Part shown: in pieces, positions 43,838 to 53,200 of the stretch
Layout of the letters: the number at the start of each line of letters is the position of its first letter
How positions within the stretch are numbered: position 1 is the stretch's first letter
From: Bacteroides sp. 214
GTDB lineage: Bacteria > Bacteroidota > Bacteroidia > Bacteroidales > Bacteroidaceae
Assembly: GCF_010501015.1 (NCBI RefSeq)
Contig: NZ_QVML01000019.1
Coordinates: 1-64,000 of the forward strand
DNA length: 64,000 nt
Reading direction: 5' to 3'
Notes under the pieces: generated by a model
Seen by the model: only the letters and a program-made list of their open reading frames with translations
Told to the model about the DNA's origin: nothing
Databases searched by the model: none
Translations under genes and position numbers: made by a program

Positions 43838-45976
43838 TTAGTATCCATAAGAATTTTTCAAGAAGCCTTTTGACTTCGTAATATCCTCGTAATAGATAGC
43901 ATACAAGTGCCGGTAGTTACAAACGCCATTACCGCCGCCTGAACCTACTTTGTAGTTCTCGTATCTACTCTTGATAAGGTTACCATACTTCAACTGACTA
44001 AACAGGGTGTCGTAATTGTAAGATGCTCTTAGTCCTGATGCACAGATCAATATTCTACAATAGTACTCTATGGCATTTGTATTTTCGTTCTCGTAATTGG
44101 CTTCTGTATGCCAATACGCTAGAGGGAACCATTCTTTCTCACGATAGATGTTCGGGTCGGGGTTTCCGCCTGCTATGTTGGTATAGAAGTTTGCCGAGGA
44201 ACGGTCTATCAATCTTGCATTGTAAGTATCACCTAAATCGAGCGGTGGACGACCTTCAAAGTATGTTTCGTCAGTGTACTTGTAATATACTGTTGTTGGT
44301 AATTGGCCTGCTACATAGGTCTTATCGAATATTCTAAAATCATTTGTACCATCAAGCATTTTAACTAATGCTTCTTTCATGTCTTCAATCTTCTTGTCTA
44401 ACATACCCCAACGCACTAAGTCGAGTTTGCGGATACCTTCGCAACCAAATTCCCAAGCACGTTCGTGCATAATAGCTTCCATGAAGTCCGAATCATAGTT
44501 GGTGATTTCGGGCGAACCGGCACCGAATGCTCTTTCGCGAACTTTTTCCAAAGCAGCTGCAGCGCTTAATCCGCATACACTGTTTACAGAACTCTTGTTT
44601 CCTTCCAGGTTGTAGCGAGCCTCGGCAAACATCAGGTAAATATCCGAGTAACGCATCAAAATCCAGTTGATACCGGTTGGTACACGGCTGGTAGCCGTAA
44701 GACAGATGGCTCTGTACTGGTCTGATGTCCAGAAGAAGTTCCACTTGGCAAAGTTCAAGCTCAACGGATTATTTGTAATGTACTCTTCAATTGTATTTCC
44801 GTTGTCGCTGTTCTTTCCGAATTTTGTCCATGTAACTGCCGTATCACGGCGTTTGTCGTTTTCGCTGAATGAGTAGAAATAGTAAGCGTTTGTACTTGCA
44901 TACGAACCACCAAAGCTACCACGATTACCCCAACCAAGGTCGCCATCTTGTGGTGAACCCATCAATGTACCGATATCACCGTTTTGTCCTACACCATTAG
45001 CACACTCAAACAAGTTTTCACCATGTGGGTTAACGCCCAAGCCGCATACTGTTTTCCAGATGTTGCTAAAGTCAGGGTCAAGACCATGTGGATTCTCTGG
45101 GTCACTAAGCAATTCCGCACATTGTTGTTCGGCAATTTTATAGTAATCTTTCCAGTTTTTAGGACGACCTACATAGTATCCACCCATTGCTTCCATACCC
45201 GGCAAATTGCCCGAGTACTCTTCTACATTACTCTTATCAGGAAATTGGTTGCCATCGCGCAATGACCAACCACCAGCAAAAAGAGCGATACGCGCCAACA
45301 AACCTTTTGCAAATCCTTTGCTTACGCGCTCTACTGTATAGTCGGCTACAGAGCCAATGTATGGCAGATATTCAATCGCTTCTTCCATATCGGCAATGAT
45401 AACATTGTAGATACTGTCGCGGCTTATTTTATTCATGTAGACATTTTTCAAGTCCGAAGAAGAGGTTTCGCTCCGGAAAGGAACATCACCCCAGCGGCGT
45501 GCTAACTCAAAATAAGCCAATGAACGCATGACTAAGGCTTCGCCTAAGTAACGTTTCATAACGGCAGGTTTTGTCTTAATCAAATTGGAGTTACGGATAC
45601 CTTCTACAGCAGTACTACCCAGTTCGGCAAGTTTAAAAAGATCTGTCCAAACGGTAGTGGTATTGTTGGAATTATCCCAGAAATTCTGTGCGGGAGTATC
45701 ACCGCTGGCAGTCTTTAATGCATCGGAACTGGCAAAACCACTGGCGAACTCTATATCCGAGTTACCTTGCCAGTTTACCGACATCTTTTGTCCGTAAACG
45801 TTTGTTACGTTCAATTGCGAGTATACGCCCATAATGGCAGAACGGGTCATTCCTTCGTTGTTGAAAACGGTTTCGGATGTTTGCTTTGACGGCGACTCTG
45901 TATCCAGAAAGTCGTCACAGGCAGTAAATATCATTAAGCCTGCTGCAAGTACGAAATATTTAATATTCTTTTTCAT
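43838..45976 (-). CDS. SusD/RagB family surface glycan-binding lipoprotein
   Basis: A 712-residue SusD homologue with lipobox FTACD (Cys at about 20). TPR-like helices include RSLAYFELARRWGDVP and the C-terminal RYSDIYLMFAEARYN region, with the late HERAWEFGCEGIRKLDLVRWGML segment, all characteristic of SusD/RagB. It is longer than usual (about 500-650). It caps the SusC transporter and binds the oligosaccharide, here probably a pectin fragment. Start is 11 bases after the susC stop. Confidence 0.95.
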   Translation of the reverse strand: MKKNIKYFVLAAGLMIFTACDDFLDTESPSKQTSETVFNNEGMTRSAIMGVYSQLNVTNVYGQKMSVNWQGNSDIEFASGFASSDALKTASGDTPAQNFWDNSNNTTTVWTDLFKLAELGSTAVEGIRNSNLIKTKPAVMKRYLGEALVMRSLAYFELARRWGDVPFRSETSSSDLKNVYMNKISRDSIYNVIIADMEEAIEYLPYIGSVADYTVERVSKGFAKGLLARIALFAGGWSLRDGNQFPDKSNVEEYSGNLPGMEAMGGYYVGRPKNWKDYYKIAEQQCAELLSDPENPHGLDPDFSNIWKTVCGLGVNPHGENLFECANGVGQNGDIGTLMGSPQDGDLGWGNRGSFGGSYASTNAYYFYSFSENDKRRDTAVTWTKFGKNSDNGNTIEEYITNNPLSLNFAKWNFFWTSDQYRAICLTATSRVPTGINWILMRYSDIYLMFAEARYNLEGNKSSVNSVCGLSAAAALEKVRERAFGAGSPEITNYDSDFMEAIMHERAWEFGCEGIRKLDLVRWGMLDKKIEDMKEALVKMLDGTNDFRIFDKTYVAGQLPTTVYYKYTDETYFEGRPPLDLGDTYNARLIDRSSANFYTNIAGGNPDPNIYREKEWFPLAYWHTEANYENENTNAIEYYCRILICASGLRASYNYDTLFSQLKYGNLIKSRYENYKVGSGGGNGVCNYRHLYAIYYEDITKSKGFLKNSYGY

Positions 45977-45987
45977 CGTTATAACTA

Positions 45988-48900
45988 TTAGAATGTGAGA
46001 TTAAGCCCGAATATAAAGGTGCGAGCTTTAGGATATGCAGACAAGTCGGTACCGGGACGAAGTACACTGCCCGATGTGTCAACTTCGGGGTCTTGACCGG
46101 AATAATTTGTCCACACGTAGAGGTTATTTACTGTACCATATACACGTAGATTTTGTATGCCCGCGCGTTGTGTTAATTGTTTAGGCAATGTATAACCTAT
46201 GGTAAGGTTGCTGAAACGTAGGAATGAACCATCCTCTACCGCCCAGTCGGTGGTAGCAGCGCCATTTGCTATGGGATGCCATATTTTAGCGTTTTGGTTC
46301 AGTTCTTCCAGCCTTTCGGGGTTGGCGTATTTACCATGATAGATATTGAATCCGGTCACGGGGTCAATAGTCGTGAAACGATTATCCAGATTCATAATGG
46401 TTGTCATGTTTTGATAACGTTTTGAACCTGTAAACGAGCTGTAGTCTATCTTATTGGCATTGAGTACGTCATTGCCATACGAGAAGTTGAACATCGCTGC
46501 TACGTCAAATCCTTTCCACTGTCCGTTGAGGCTGAAACCTCCGGTGAATTTTGGCTGTGTGCGACCTATTATGGTACGATCGTTGTCGGCATCAATTTTA
46601 CCGTCGGGAGTTCCGTTTGCACCACCCAGGTCTTTCAATTTAATGTGTCCCGGACCAAAATAGTCGCCCGATGAAGTGTAGACACCTCTACAATCTGTTA
46701 CGCCTTCTTTTAATTCCCACTTCTTTGTTCCATGATTGAAGGTAAAGTCATCGAATGAGTAATATCCGTCGGTTTTATATCCATAAATCAAACCAATTTC
46801 ATCACCTACGAAGGTGCGGTAATTGTCACGTCCAAAGTCATTACCGGTTATACTATTGGAAGAGCTAATCAGTGGAGTCTTTTCTTCATCGCCATAAAGG
46901 AAGTCTACATTGTTCTTATTAAAGGCAATATTAAAGTTCACACCGAGGTAGTAATCTTTTCCTTGCAATGGTGTAGCGTCGATTGTTAATTCAAATCCTT
47001 TGTTGGTCGTTTGTCCCACGTTTTGGTATTGGTTAGCATAACCCGATGTGGAAGGTAGCTGAATTTGCAGAATCAGGTCTTTGGTTACATCATGGTATAT
47101 CTCGGGGCTGATGTTGAGGCGGCTGCCAAACAAACTTATATCCAAACCTATGTTGGTAGAATATTTGGTTTCCCACGTAAGTTTCTCATTACGGAGCGTG
47201 GTGCTGGGTTGCAAGCTACTTTGAGGACTCTCACCCATATAGTACAGACTTTTGGATGATGTAACAGGCGAATAAGTCTGGCGCCAGTATGATCCAACGC
47301 GACTATTACCCGCGAGACCGTAACCGCCACGCAATTTCAGGTTGTCGAGCCATCCTCTGAAAGGCTCCATGAATGCTTCTTCCGAAATGCGCCATGCTGC
47401 CGAAGCTGCCGGGAAGAATCCCCATTTGTTGCCGGGAGCAAATACGTTTGTTCCATCATAACGTGCTGTGGCATCAATGATGTAACGGTCGCTGAAGTTG
47501 TAAGTTAAACGAGTGAAATAAGATTGAGTGCGGCTTGGCTCATCAACCGTTGTATAGGTTGGTTGTGGAGAACCGTCATTCCACATAGACAATACATTAT
47601 CTATCGAATAGTCTACGGGGTAATAGTCCGAACTGATGTCCATCTTGTTCCTTTCGAGCGAGTTGAACTCAAATCCTACCAATGCAATTATGCTGTGTTT
47701 CTCAGAGAACGTTTTGTTGTAGTTTGCTGTGGCGCGGTATGTATAGCGAAAACCGTCTTGATACATACGTTTGGAAACAGGCATACCACCTTTCCCTGAG
47801 GCTTCACCGGTTTTGTTCAGGAATATATTGTCGGTTTTGTTGAAGATATAGTTATATGTACCTTCACCGCGAAGAACAAGACCTTTGATGGGTTGCCATG
47901 TTAATCCTACGTTGTACGAGTTAGTAAATTGCATTTGTTTCTTGTGCTCGTTGACAATGTTGTAGTAAGGGTCGTTCAGGTTATATAGAGCTGACGGGTC
48001 ATATTCGTCACCCATATCGCCTTCGGTCTGGCTGTCGAGTGTATCAACATTGGGGAAACGAATGGCATCGCGCAGTTTGCGTCCGCTTGAAATGCTGGCG
48101 CCATCAATAACGGTACGGGTTAGTTTACTTTGGAAATCCAATTTCAACGCTTTGTTGAGGTGGCGGGTAAACTTCGCATTGATGTTATCGCGTGTATAGT
48201 TAGAACCAATCATGATGTAATCTTCATTGTCGCGAATGTAGCTCAGATTGTATGTCATCTTTTCGTCACCACCCATGATGCTCAACGTGTAGTTTTGCTT
48301 CACACCGGTGCGTCCGAAAAGCTCGTCTTGCCAGTCGGTACCTTTTACCGATTTATAGATGTCCACATCTTCCCAGCGACCATAACGATCGAAAAAGCCC
48401 GCGTTCTCTGTTGGGTCAAGCTCTTTCTGCATATATACATATTCGTAAGGAGACATAACCGGATAGTGGTTGTACATCTTACTGAAACCAAAAGAGGTAT
48501 CGAAACTGATTTTTATCTTACCTGCTTTACCTGTTTTGGTAGTGATGAGGATTACCCCGTTAGCACCTTTAGCACCGTAGATAGCAGTAGAAGAAGCATC
48601 TTTCAATACGTCAATGCTCTCAATATCGCCCGGAGGAACATCATTGATGCTACTTACTTCGAAGCCATCAACAATGTAAAGTGGGTCATTATCTTGTGTA
48701 ATAGAACCACCCCCGCGCACGCGAATGTTGATTGAAGCATCGGGCGAACCTTGGGTGGTCACTACGCTTACCCCTGCCAAGCGTCCGCTAATAGCTGCTG
48801 CTGCCGATGTTACAGGAATATCCTTCAGTGTGTTTGCTCCAATCGAAGCTACCGAACCGGTAAGGTCACCTCTTCGGCGCGAGCTATAACCAATTACCAC

Positions 48901-49245
48901 CACTTCATCGATGGCTCTGGCATCATCTTGCAGGGTGATGTTCAATATTTTCCCGGCTACGGCGGTTACTTCTTGGTCTTTCATACCAAGATACGAAATT
49001 TTCAACTTGCTGTTTTGTGGTACATTCACGGTGAATTCACCATCAACGTTGGTGATTGTCCCGTTTCCGGGGTTGTCTTTCTGAACAACAGATGCACCAA
49101 TTACAGGGTCACCGAATGTGTCCTTTACAACACCCTTTACAGAGATCTGTTGTGCATAAACATTCCATGAACCCAACATCAAAAATGAGAGCAACAGTAA
49201 AATTGATCTACTCTTACTCATTTTGTCTTGTTTCTTTGTTTTCAT
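45988..49245 (-). CDS. SusC/RagA family TonB-linked outer-membrane transporter
   Basis: A 1085-residue outer-membrane importer. Signal peptide ends about VYAQ (residue 32); carboxypeptidase-like domain (about 34-110), TonB-box region AIDEVVVIGY (about 113-122), plug domain with IRVRGGGSI and PLYIVDGFEV, then a beta-barrel ending in F. It forms the TonB-driven import channel with the SusD at 43838. An alternative start MSKSRS nine residues in is possible. The promoter at 49443-49450 gives a leader of about 190 bases. Confidence 0.95.
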   Translation of the reverse strand: MKTKKQDKMSKSRSILLLLSFLMLGSWNVYAQQISVKGVVKDTFGDPVIGASVVQKDNPGNGTITNVDGEFTVNVPQNSKLKISYLGMKDQEVTAVAGKILNITLQDDARAIDEVVVIGYSSRRRGDLTGSVASIGANTLKDIPVTSAAAAISGRLAGVSVVTTQGSPDASINIRVRGGGSITQDNDPLYIVDGFEVSSINDVPPGDIESIDVLKDASSTAIYGAKGANGVILITTKTGKAGKIKISFDTSFGFSKMYNHYPVMSPYEYVYMQKELDPTENAGFFDRYGRWEDVDIYKSVKGTDWQDELFGRTGVKQNYTLSIMGGDEKMTYNLSYIRDNEDYIMIGSNYTRDNINAKFTRHLNKALKLDFQSKLTRTVIDGASISSGRKLRDAIRFPNVDTLDSQTEGDMGDEYDPSALYNLNDPYYNIVNEHKKQMQFTNSYNVGLTWQPIKGLVLRGEGTYNYIFNKTDNIFLNKTGEASGKGGMPVSKRMYQDGFRYTYRATANYNKTFSEKHSIIALVGFEFNSLERNKMDISSDYYPVDYSIDNVLSMWNDGSPQPTYTTVDEPSRTQSYFTRLTYNFSDRYIIDATARYDGTNVFAPGNKWGFFPAASAAWRISEEAFMEPFRGWLDNLKLRGGYGLAGNSRVGSYWRQTYSPVTSSKSLYYMGESPQSSLQPSTTLRNEKLTWETKYSTNIGLDISLFGSRLNISPEIYHDVTKDLILQIQLPSTSGYANQYQNVGQTTNKGFELTIDATPLQGKDYYLGVNFNIAFNKNNVDFLYGDEEKTPLISSSNSITGNDFGRDNYRTFVGDEIGLIYGYKTDGYYSFDDFTFNHGTKKWELKEGVTDCRGVYTSSGDYFGPGHIKLKDLGGANGTPDGKIDADNDRTIIGRTQPKFTGGFSLNGQWKGFDVAAMFNFSYGNDVLNANKIDYSSFTGSKRYQNMTTIMNLDNRFTTIDPVTGFNIYHGKYANPERLEELNQNAKIWHPIANGAATTDWAVEDGSFLRFSNLTIGYTLPKQLTQRAGIQNLRVYGTVNNLYVWTNYSGQDPEVDTSGSVLRPGTDLSAYPKARTFIFGLNLTF

Positions 49246-49450
49246 TAATATTACGATTTGTTTGCTATTAGTATTCCAACTCTTTGTGGAGTCAAAAAAG
49301 TGTTTCTCACATGAGGCGTATTGTGGTTTTTAACCGATACGCCTTTTCGTTTTTTTTTTAGGAGGAGTTGTACGAATTGTTTCTCATAGGGTTAATGTTA
49401 TAATTAGTGTTTTCGGGATAACATATATCGCTGTTATGCAGACAAAGGTA
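49246..49450 (-). promoter_or_regulatory. susC leader and promoter, with a possible antisense terminator
   Basis: The minus-strand -7 TACCTTTG lies at 49443-49450, so the susC mRNA leader is about 190 bases. Within it AGGCGTAT (49314-49321) pairs with ATACGCCT (49337-49344). On the plus strand this stem is followed by a run of about ten T (49350-49359), the form of a terminator for an RNA antisense to susC. A near-match plus-strand -7 (TACGATTTG, one base too long) lies at 49251. Confidence 0.5.
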
Positions 49451-49527
49451 AATGGCTCAGCTGACTTTGTTTTGCACAAATTAACGTCTTACGTACACTT
49501 TTTGAGAAAGGATAAAAAAGTAACAGG

Positions 49528-49577
49528 TGGTCGAAAAATACACAAACGGGGAGAAAATTATACTTTTTGGTCGAAAA
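49528..49577. promoter_or_regulatory. Candidate HTCS binding sites before susC (TGGTCGAA x2)
   Basis: TGGTCGAA occurs at 49528-49535 and 49568-49575, 40 bases apart, about 80-140 bases before the predicted susC start. The first is followed by AAACGGGG at 49544-49551; the same two words occur before the HTCS gene at 54661-54682. The rest of 49451-49838 holds nothing recognised. Confidence 0.5.
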
Positions 49578-49838
49578 CACAGGTAGAGAATTTCATAGGC
49601 ACTTTGATTGATACTGTATTAAATTTATGCCTGTAGCTTGCTTTGATAAATCTTTTTACCGTTTTCGCTTTTCGCGGATTGATGAATTTATGTCAATAAG
49701 ATAGCAGAATGTGCCAGTGTGTTCGTCAATACGCCTACGTTGCTTTCTTTTGCGATTCTCACCATCCGAAATCTGTTCTGTTCGAGCAATGCAAAAGTGC
49801 CTCTATAAGCCTTCTGGAAGGGGTGTGTTTGAAACAAA

Positions 49839-49926
49839 ATGCGCCTATGGATCAACAGTCTTCTGCTTATGGCTCGAACTCCCTCATCCATAGTCTCATG
49901 CATCAAGAGCCATAGGCGGAGAGGGA
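49839..49926. repeat. 22-bp periodic array (CCATAGG family), 4 units
   Basis: Cores CCTATGG, CTTATGG, CCATAGT and CCATAGG are centred at 49847, 49869, 49891 and 49913: exact 22-bp spacing. The flanking CTCATG of one unit also matches the family at 38839. Confidence 0.85.
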
Positions 49927-49955
49927 AAAAAGCACTGGCTTGTGAGAGGTAATGA

Positions 49956-50004
49956 ACTGAGTTTTGAATCTCTTTGGACTGTGTTTTGAATCAAAACTCA
50001 GTCC
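49956..50004. repeat. 22-bp direct repeat with hairpin (ACTGAGTTTTGAATC family)
   Basis: ACTGAGTTTTGAATC at 49956 and ACTGTGTTTTGAATC at 49978 are 22 bases apart. The second forms a hairpin, GGACTGTGTTTTGA (49976) with TCAAAACTCAGTCC (ending 50004), one mismatch. From 50005 to 50183 nothing is recognised. Confidence 0.7.
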
Positions 50005-50173
50005 AAAAAAGATGCATTACAGGGCTTGTGGGTGGTGTTTTGCTGTTTTTGTCTCTTTCTGTGGTGTCTTTTAGCGCTTTTCCTTAATACGTTTTCCTTC
50101 GCTTTTTCTTGGGTACGTAGCTCTTTCCTCCGAATTCTCGCAAGGAAATGGAGTTTGACTAAATGATAGTTGT

Positions 50174-50207
50174 GATAAAAACTAAAACTTGCCGGTTGGT
50201 GAGTTTT
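50174..50207 (-). terminator. Likely terminator of the HTCS gene
   Basis: Stem AAAACTTGCC / GGTGAGTTTT (two G-T pairs) at 50184-50207 with a 4-base loop; minus-strand T-rich tail follows. It lies 14 bases after the HTCS stop. Confidence 0.65.
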
Positions 50208-50220
50208 TTTTATGAAGAGT

Positions 50221-53200
50221 CTACTTTTTACGCTTATACTCCTTGGGCGAACAATTCATCATTGACTTAAACACTTTACTAAAATATTGCGGACTGGCAA
50301 AACCACACATATAGGCAATTTCTGAGACCGAACTTCCACCTGCTTCTAATAATTGTATCGACCGCTTGATGCGCATGTTGCGCACAAAATCTACTGGCGA
50401 TACTCCTACCATTGATTTGATCTTGCGATAGAAAACCGTGCGGCTCATATTTAATGTTTCGGCAAGGTCGTCGATGCGGAACTCCGGGTTTTGCATCTGC
50501 TCCTCAATGCTAGCGATGAGTGTACGAAGGAATTCGTCGTCAATATTGGTAACTTGTGGTGCCGAGGGGGTAAGTTGGCTCATTATAGACGGACTTTCTT
50601 GCACAGTTATTGCTTCCTTACTATCGACAGGGCGGTTGATGTAAAGCTTGTAAAGCACTTCGCGTTGTTTCAGTAGTGAGGTTACCCGTGCTTTGAGGTA
50701 AGTGGAGTTAAAGGGCTTACTGATGTAATCGTCGGCTCCATATTCCAGTCCCTGTACACGGTCTTCGATAGACGATTTGGCAGATAACAGGATAACCGGA
50801 ATGTGACTGGTATCGCGATTTGCCTTCACGCTTTTAAGGAATTCAATACCATCCATTTCGGGCATCATGATGTCACTGATAATGATATCGGGTATTTCGT
50901 TGAGTGTTATTTCAAGACCCTGCTTCCCATCTACGGCTTCGAGTGTGCGATATTCTTTTCGTAAAATGTTAAGGATGAAGTGCCGCAGTTCATCGTTGTC
51001 TTCAACCACCAAGATAGTATCTCTATCGTCGTTGGAGCGTGTTGTTACTTCTGTTGCAGCTTCTTCTTTTTTGTCGGCTACCGTTGTGCCCTCTTTCTCG
51101 ATGTTATCTTTTTGTAGTAACTCTACATTGTCATCTGCGGTATAGCTACTGAGCTTGCCGGGCAGGGTGATAGAAAATGTGCTTCCTTTGCCCGGTGCGC
51201 TGTCTACCAATATAGTCCCGTGCATCAGTACGAGCAGTTCATTGACGAGCGAAAGCCCGATTCCGGTAGAGAGTCCCAAATTGCGGTCGTTGTTCGTCTC
51301 AAAGCGGGCGAAAAGCCGGTTTACATGGTTTACGTTGAATCCCTTACCATCATCTTTTACGGTGGCGGTAAAGGAATCTTCGGTAATGGTGATGGTTAAT
51401 ACAATGGATTTATTGTTGGCTGTGTACTTAAAAGCGTTGGAAAGCAGGTTGTACACAATCTTCTCGAACTTATCTACATCGGTGTACATCAAGCAACTCT
51501 TTTCGGCGCTGACGAACTGGTAGTTGATGTTTCGCTGGTGGGCTACCGCTTTGAAGCTGCCAAACATATTGCGCGCAACTCCCACAATGTCTACCTCCTC
51601 AAGATAGATCTTCATCTTGTTGTTCTGTATCTTGCGGAAGTCAAGGATTTGATTAATGAGTTGTAACATGCGGTTGGCGTTCTTCTTGGCAACCTGCATA
51701 TTTTCCAATCCTTCTTCCGAAAGGTGTTCGTTATTCATCACCTCTTCAATAGGGTTGACAATCAGTGTAAGTGGTGTACGCAATTCATGGCTGATGTCGG
51801 TGAAGAAGCGCAGTTTCAGGTTGGTTAGCTTCTGTTCCAGATTTACTTTGCCGCGCAGGGTAGCGATATATAACAAAATATAGACGATTGATATAATAAG
51901 AACAATCGTGATTAGTGCATAGAGTAGCATCGCCCAGATTGTTTCTTTGAACAACGGGCGAACCTTTACCGACATGGATGTGATGTTGTCTACCCATACG
52001 CCATCACCGTTGGTGGACTGTACCTGAAACTCGTAGTTGCCTGCCGCAAGGTTGGCAAAACCTGCCGAGCGGTTGTGTCCCACATGCATCCACTCGTCGC
52101 TCAGTCCTACCATGCGATAGGCGTATTTAATGCCGTCCGACGCGGTGTAGTCGAGTGCCGCGAAACTTATCATTACATTCCTTTCGGTGGCTGCCAACTC
52201 CAATACCCGTTCGCCGCTATAGAGCGACTGTTTGCGGTAGCTGCCGTCTACATATATCTCTACATCGGAAAACACAATAGAGGGGATGAATGAACTTTTT
52301 CGCATCTTCTCGGGGTCGATAGAGAGTGCTCCGTAGTTGGTGCCAAACACAAGCTTGCCCGATTGGCGTATCACTGGGAGTGCTTCGGATATCTTAAAGC
52401 GGGTCTTTAGCGAACGGCTGTTGTAGTTGTCGAAGCTGTTGTTGGCGGGGTTGAAGCGGGCAAATCCATTCTCGGATGCAATCCAAACATTCTTCTTCCG
52501 GTCTTCGATTGCCGATAACGAGAAGTCGGAATCTATTTCTTCATTCTTTTTGAAATGAGAAAAAGAGATATCGTTCGACAGCAAATTGTTGTCACTCGTT
52601 CGGTTGATACCGCCGCTTAGGGTAGAGACAAATAGTACTCCATCGGCTCCCTGGCAGATATTAAGCACGTCGCTATTGCTCAAACTTTCGGGATGTAGCC
52701 CGGCTGTGTTATGATAAAAGCGAATGGCTTCGGGTTGCTGAAACTCTAAAGAGAAACTTATCAGCCCTTGCGTACTGCCAATGAGAAGGGTGCCGTTTTG
52801 GGTTTCGTACATACAGCGTACTTTGTCGCACGTATGAATAGGGTAGTTGTTCAGTGAATTACCCGCATGGATGAAACGTAATTTCCCATCGGTGGCAACA
52901 GTATCAATCAGGTTTATGCCACCGGTAAAGGTTCCTATCCATATTCGCTTTTTAGAATCTTGCATAATGGAATAGACCGAACTGGAAGAAATGCTGTAGG
53001 GATCTGTCTCTTTGGGCAAGAACTGTGTAATGCGGTATCTGTTTTCATGGGTGGGTTGCAGACGAAACAAACCGGCTTGCCTGCTGCCCAGCCAGATGTT
53101 TTTTTCATGATCTTCGAAGATACTGTATATGTTTACACCAAACTTAACGTGCGGATCCTTCAGAATTTCTCCACTTCGGGAGAGGTTGCCCAGCCAGTTG

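Noticed and set aside
48130..48735. 201-codon plus-strand open frame inside susC
   Set aside because: It is antisense to a clearly coding SusC region, has no homology signal and no promoter.
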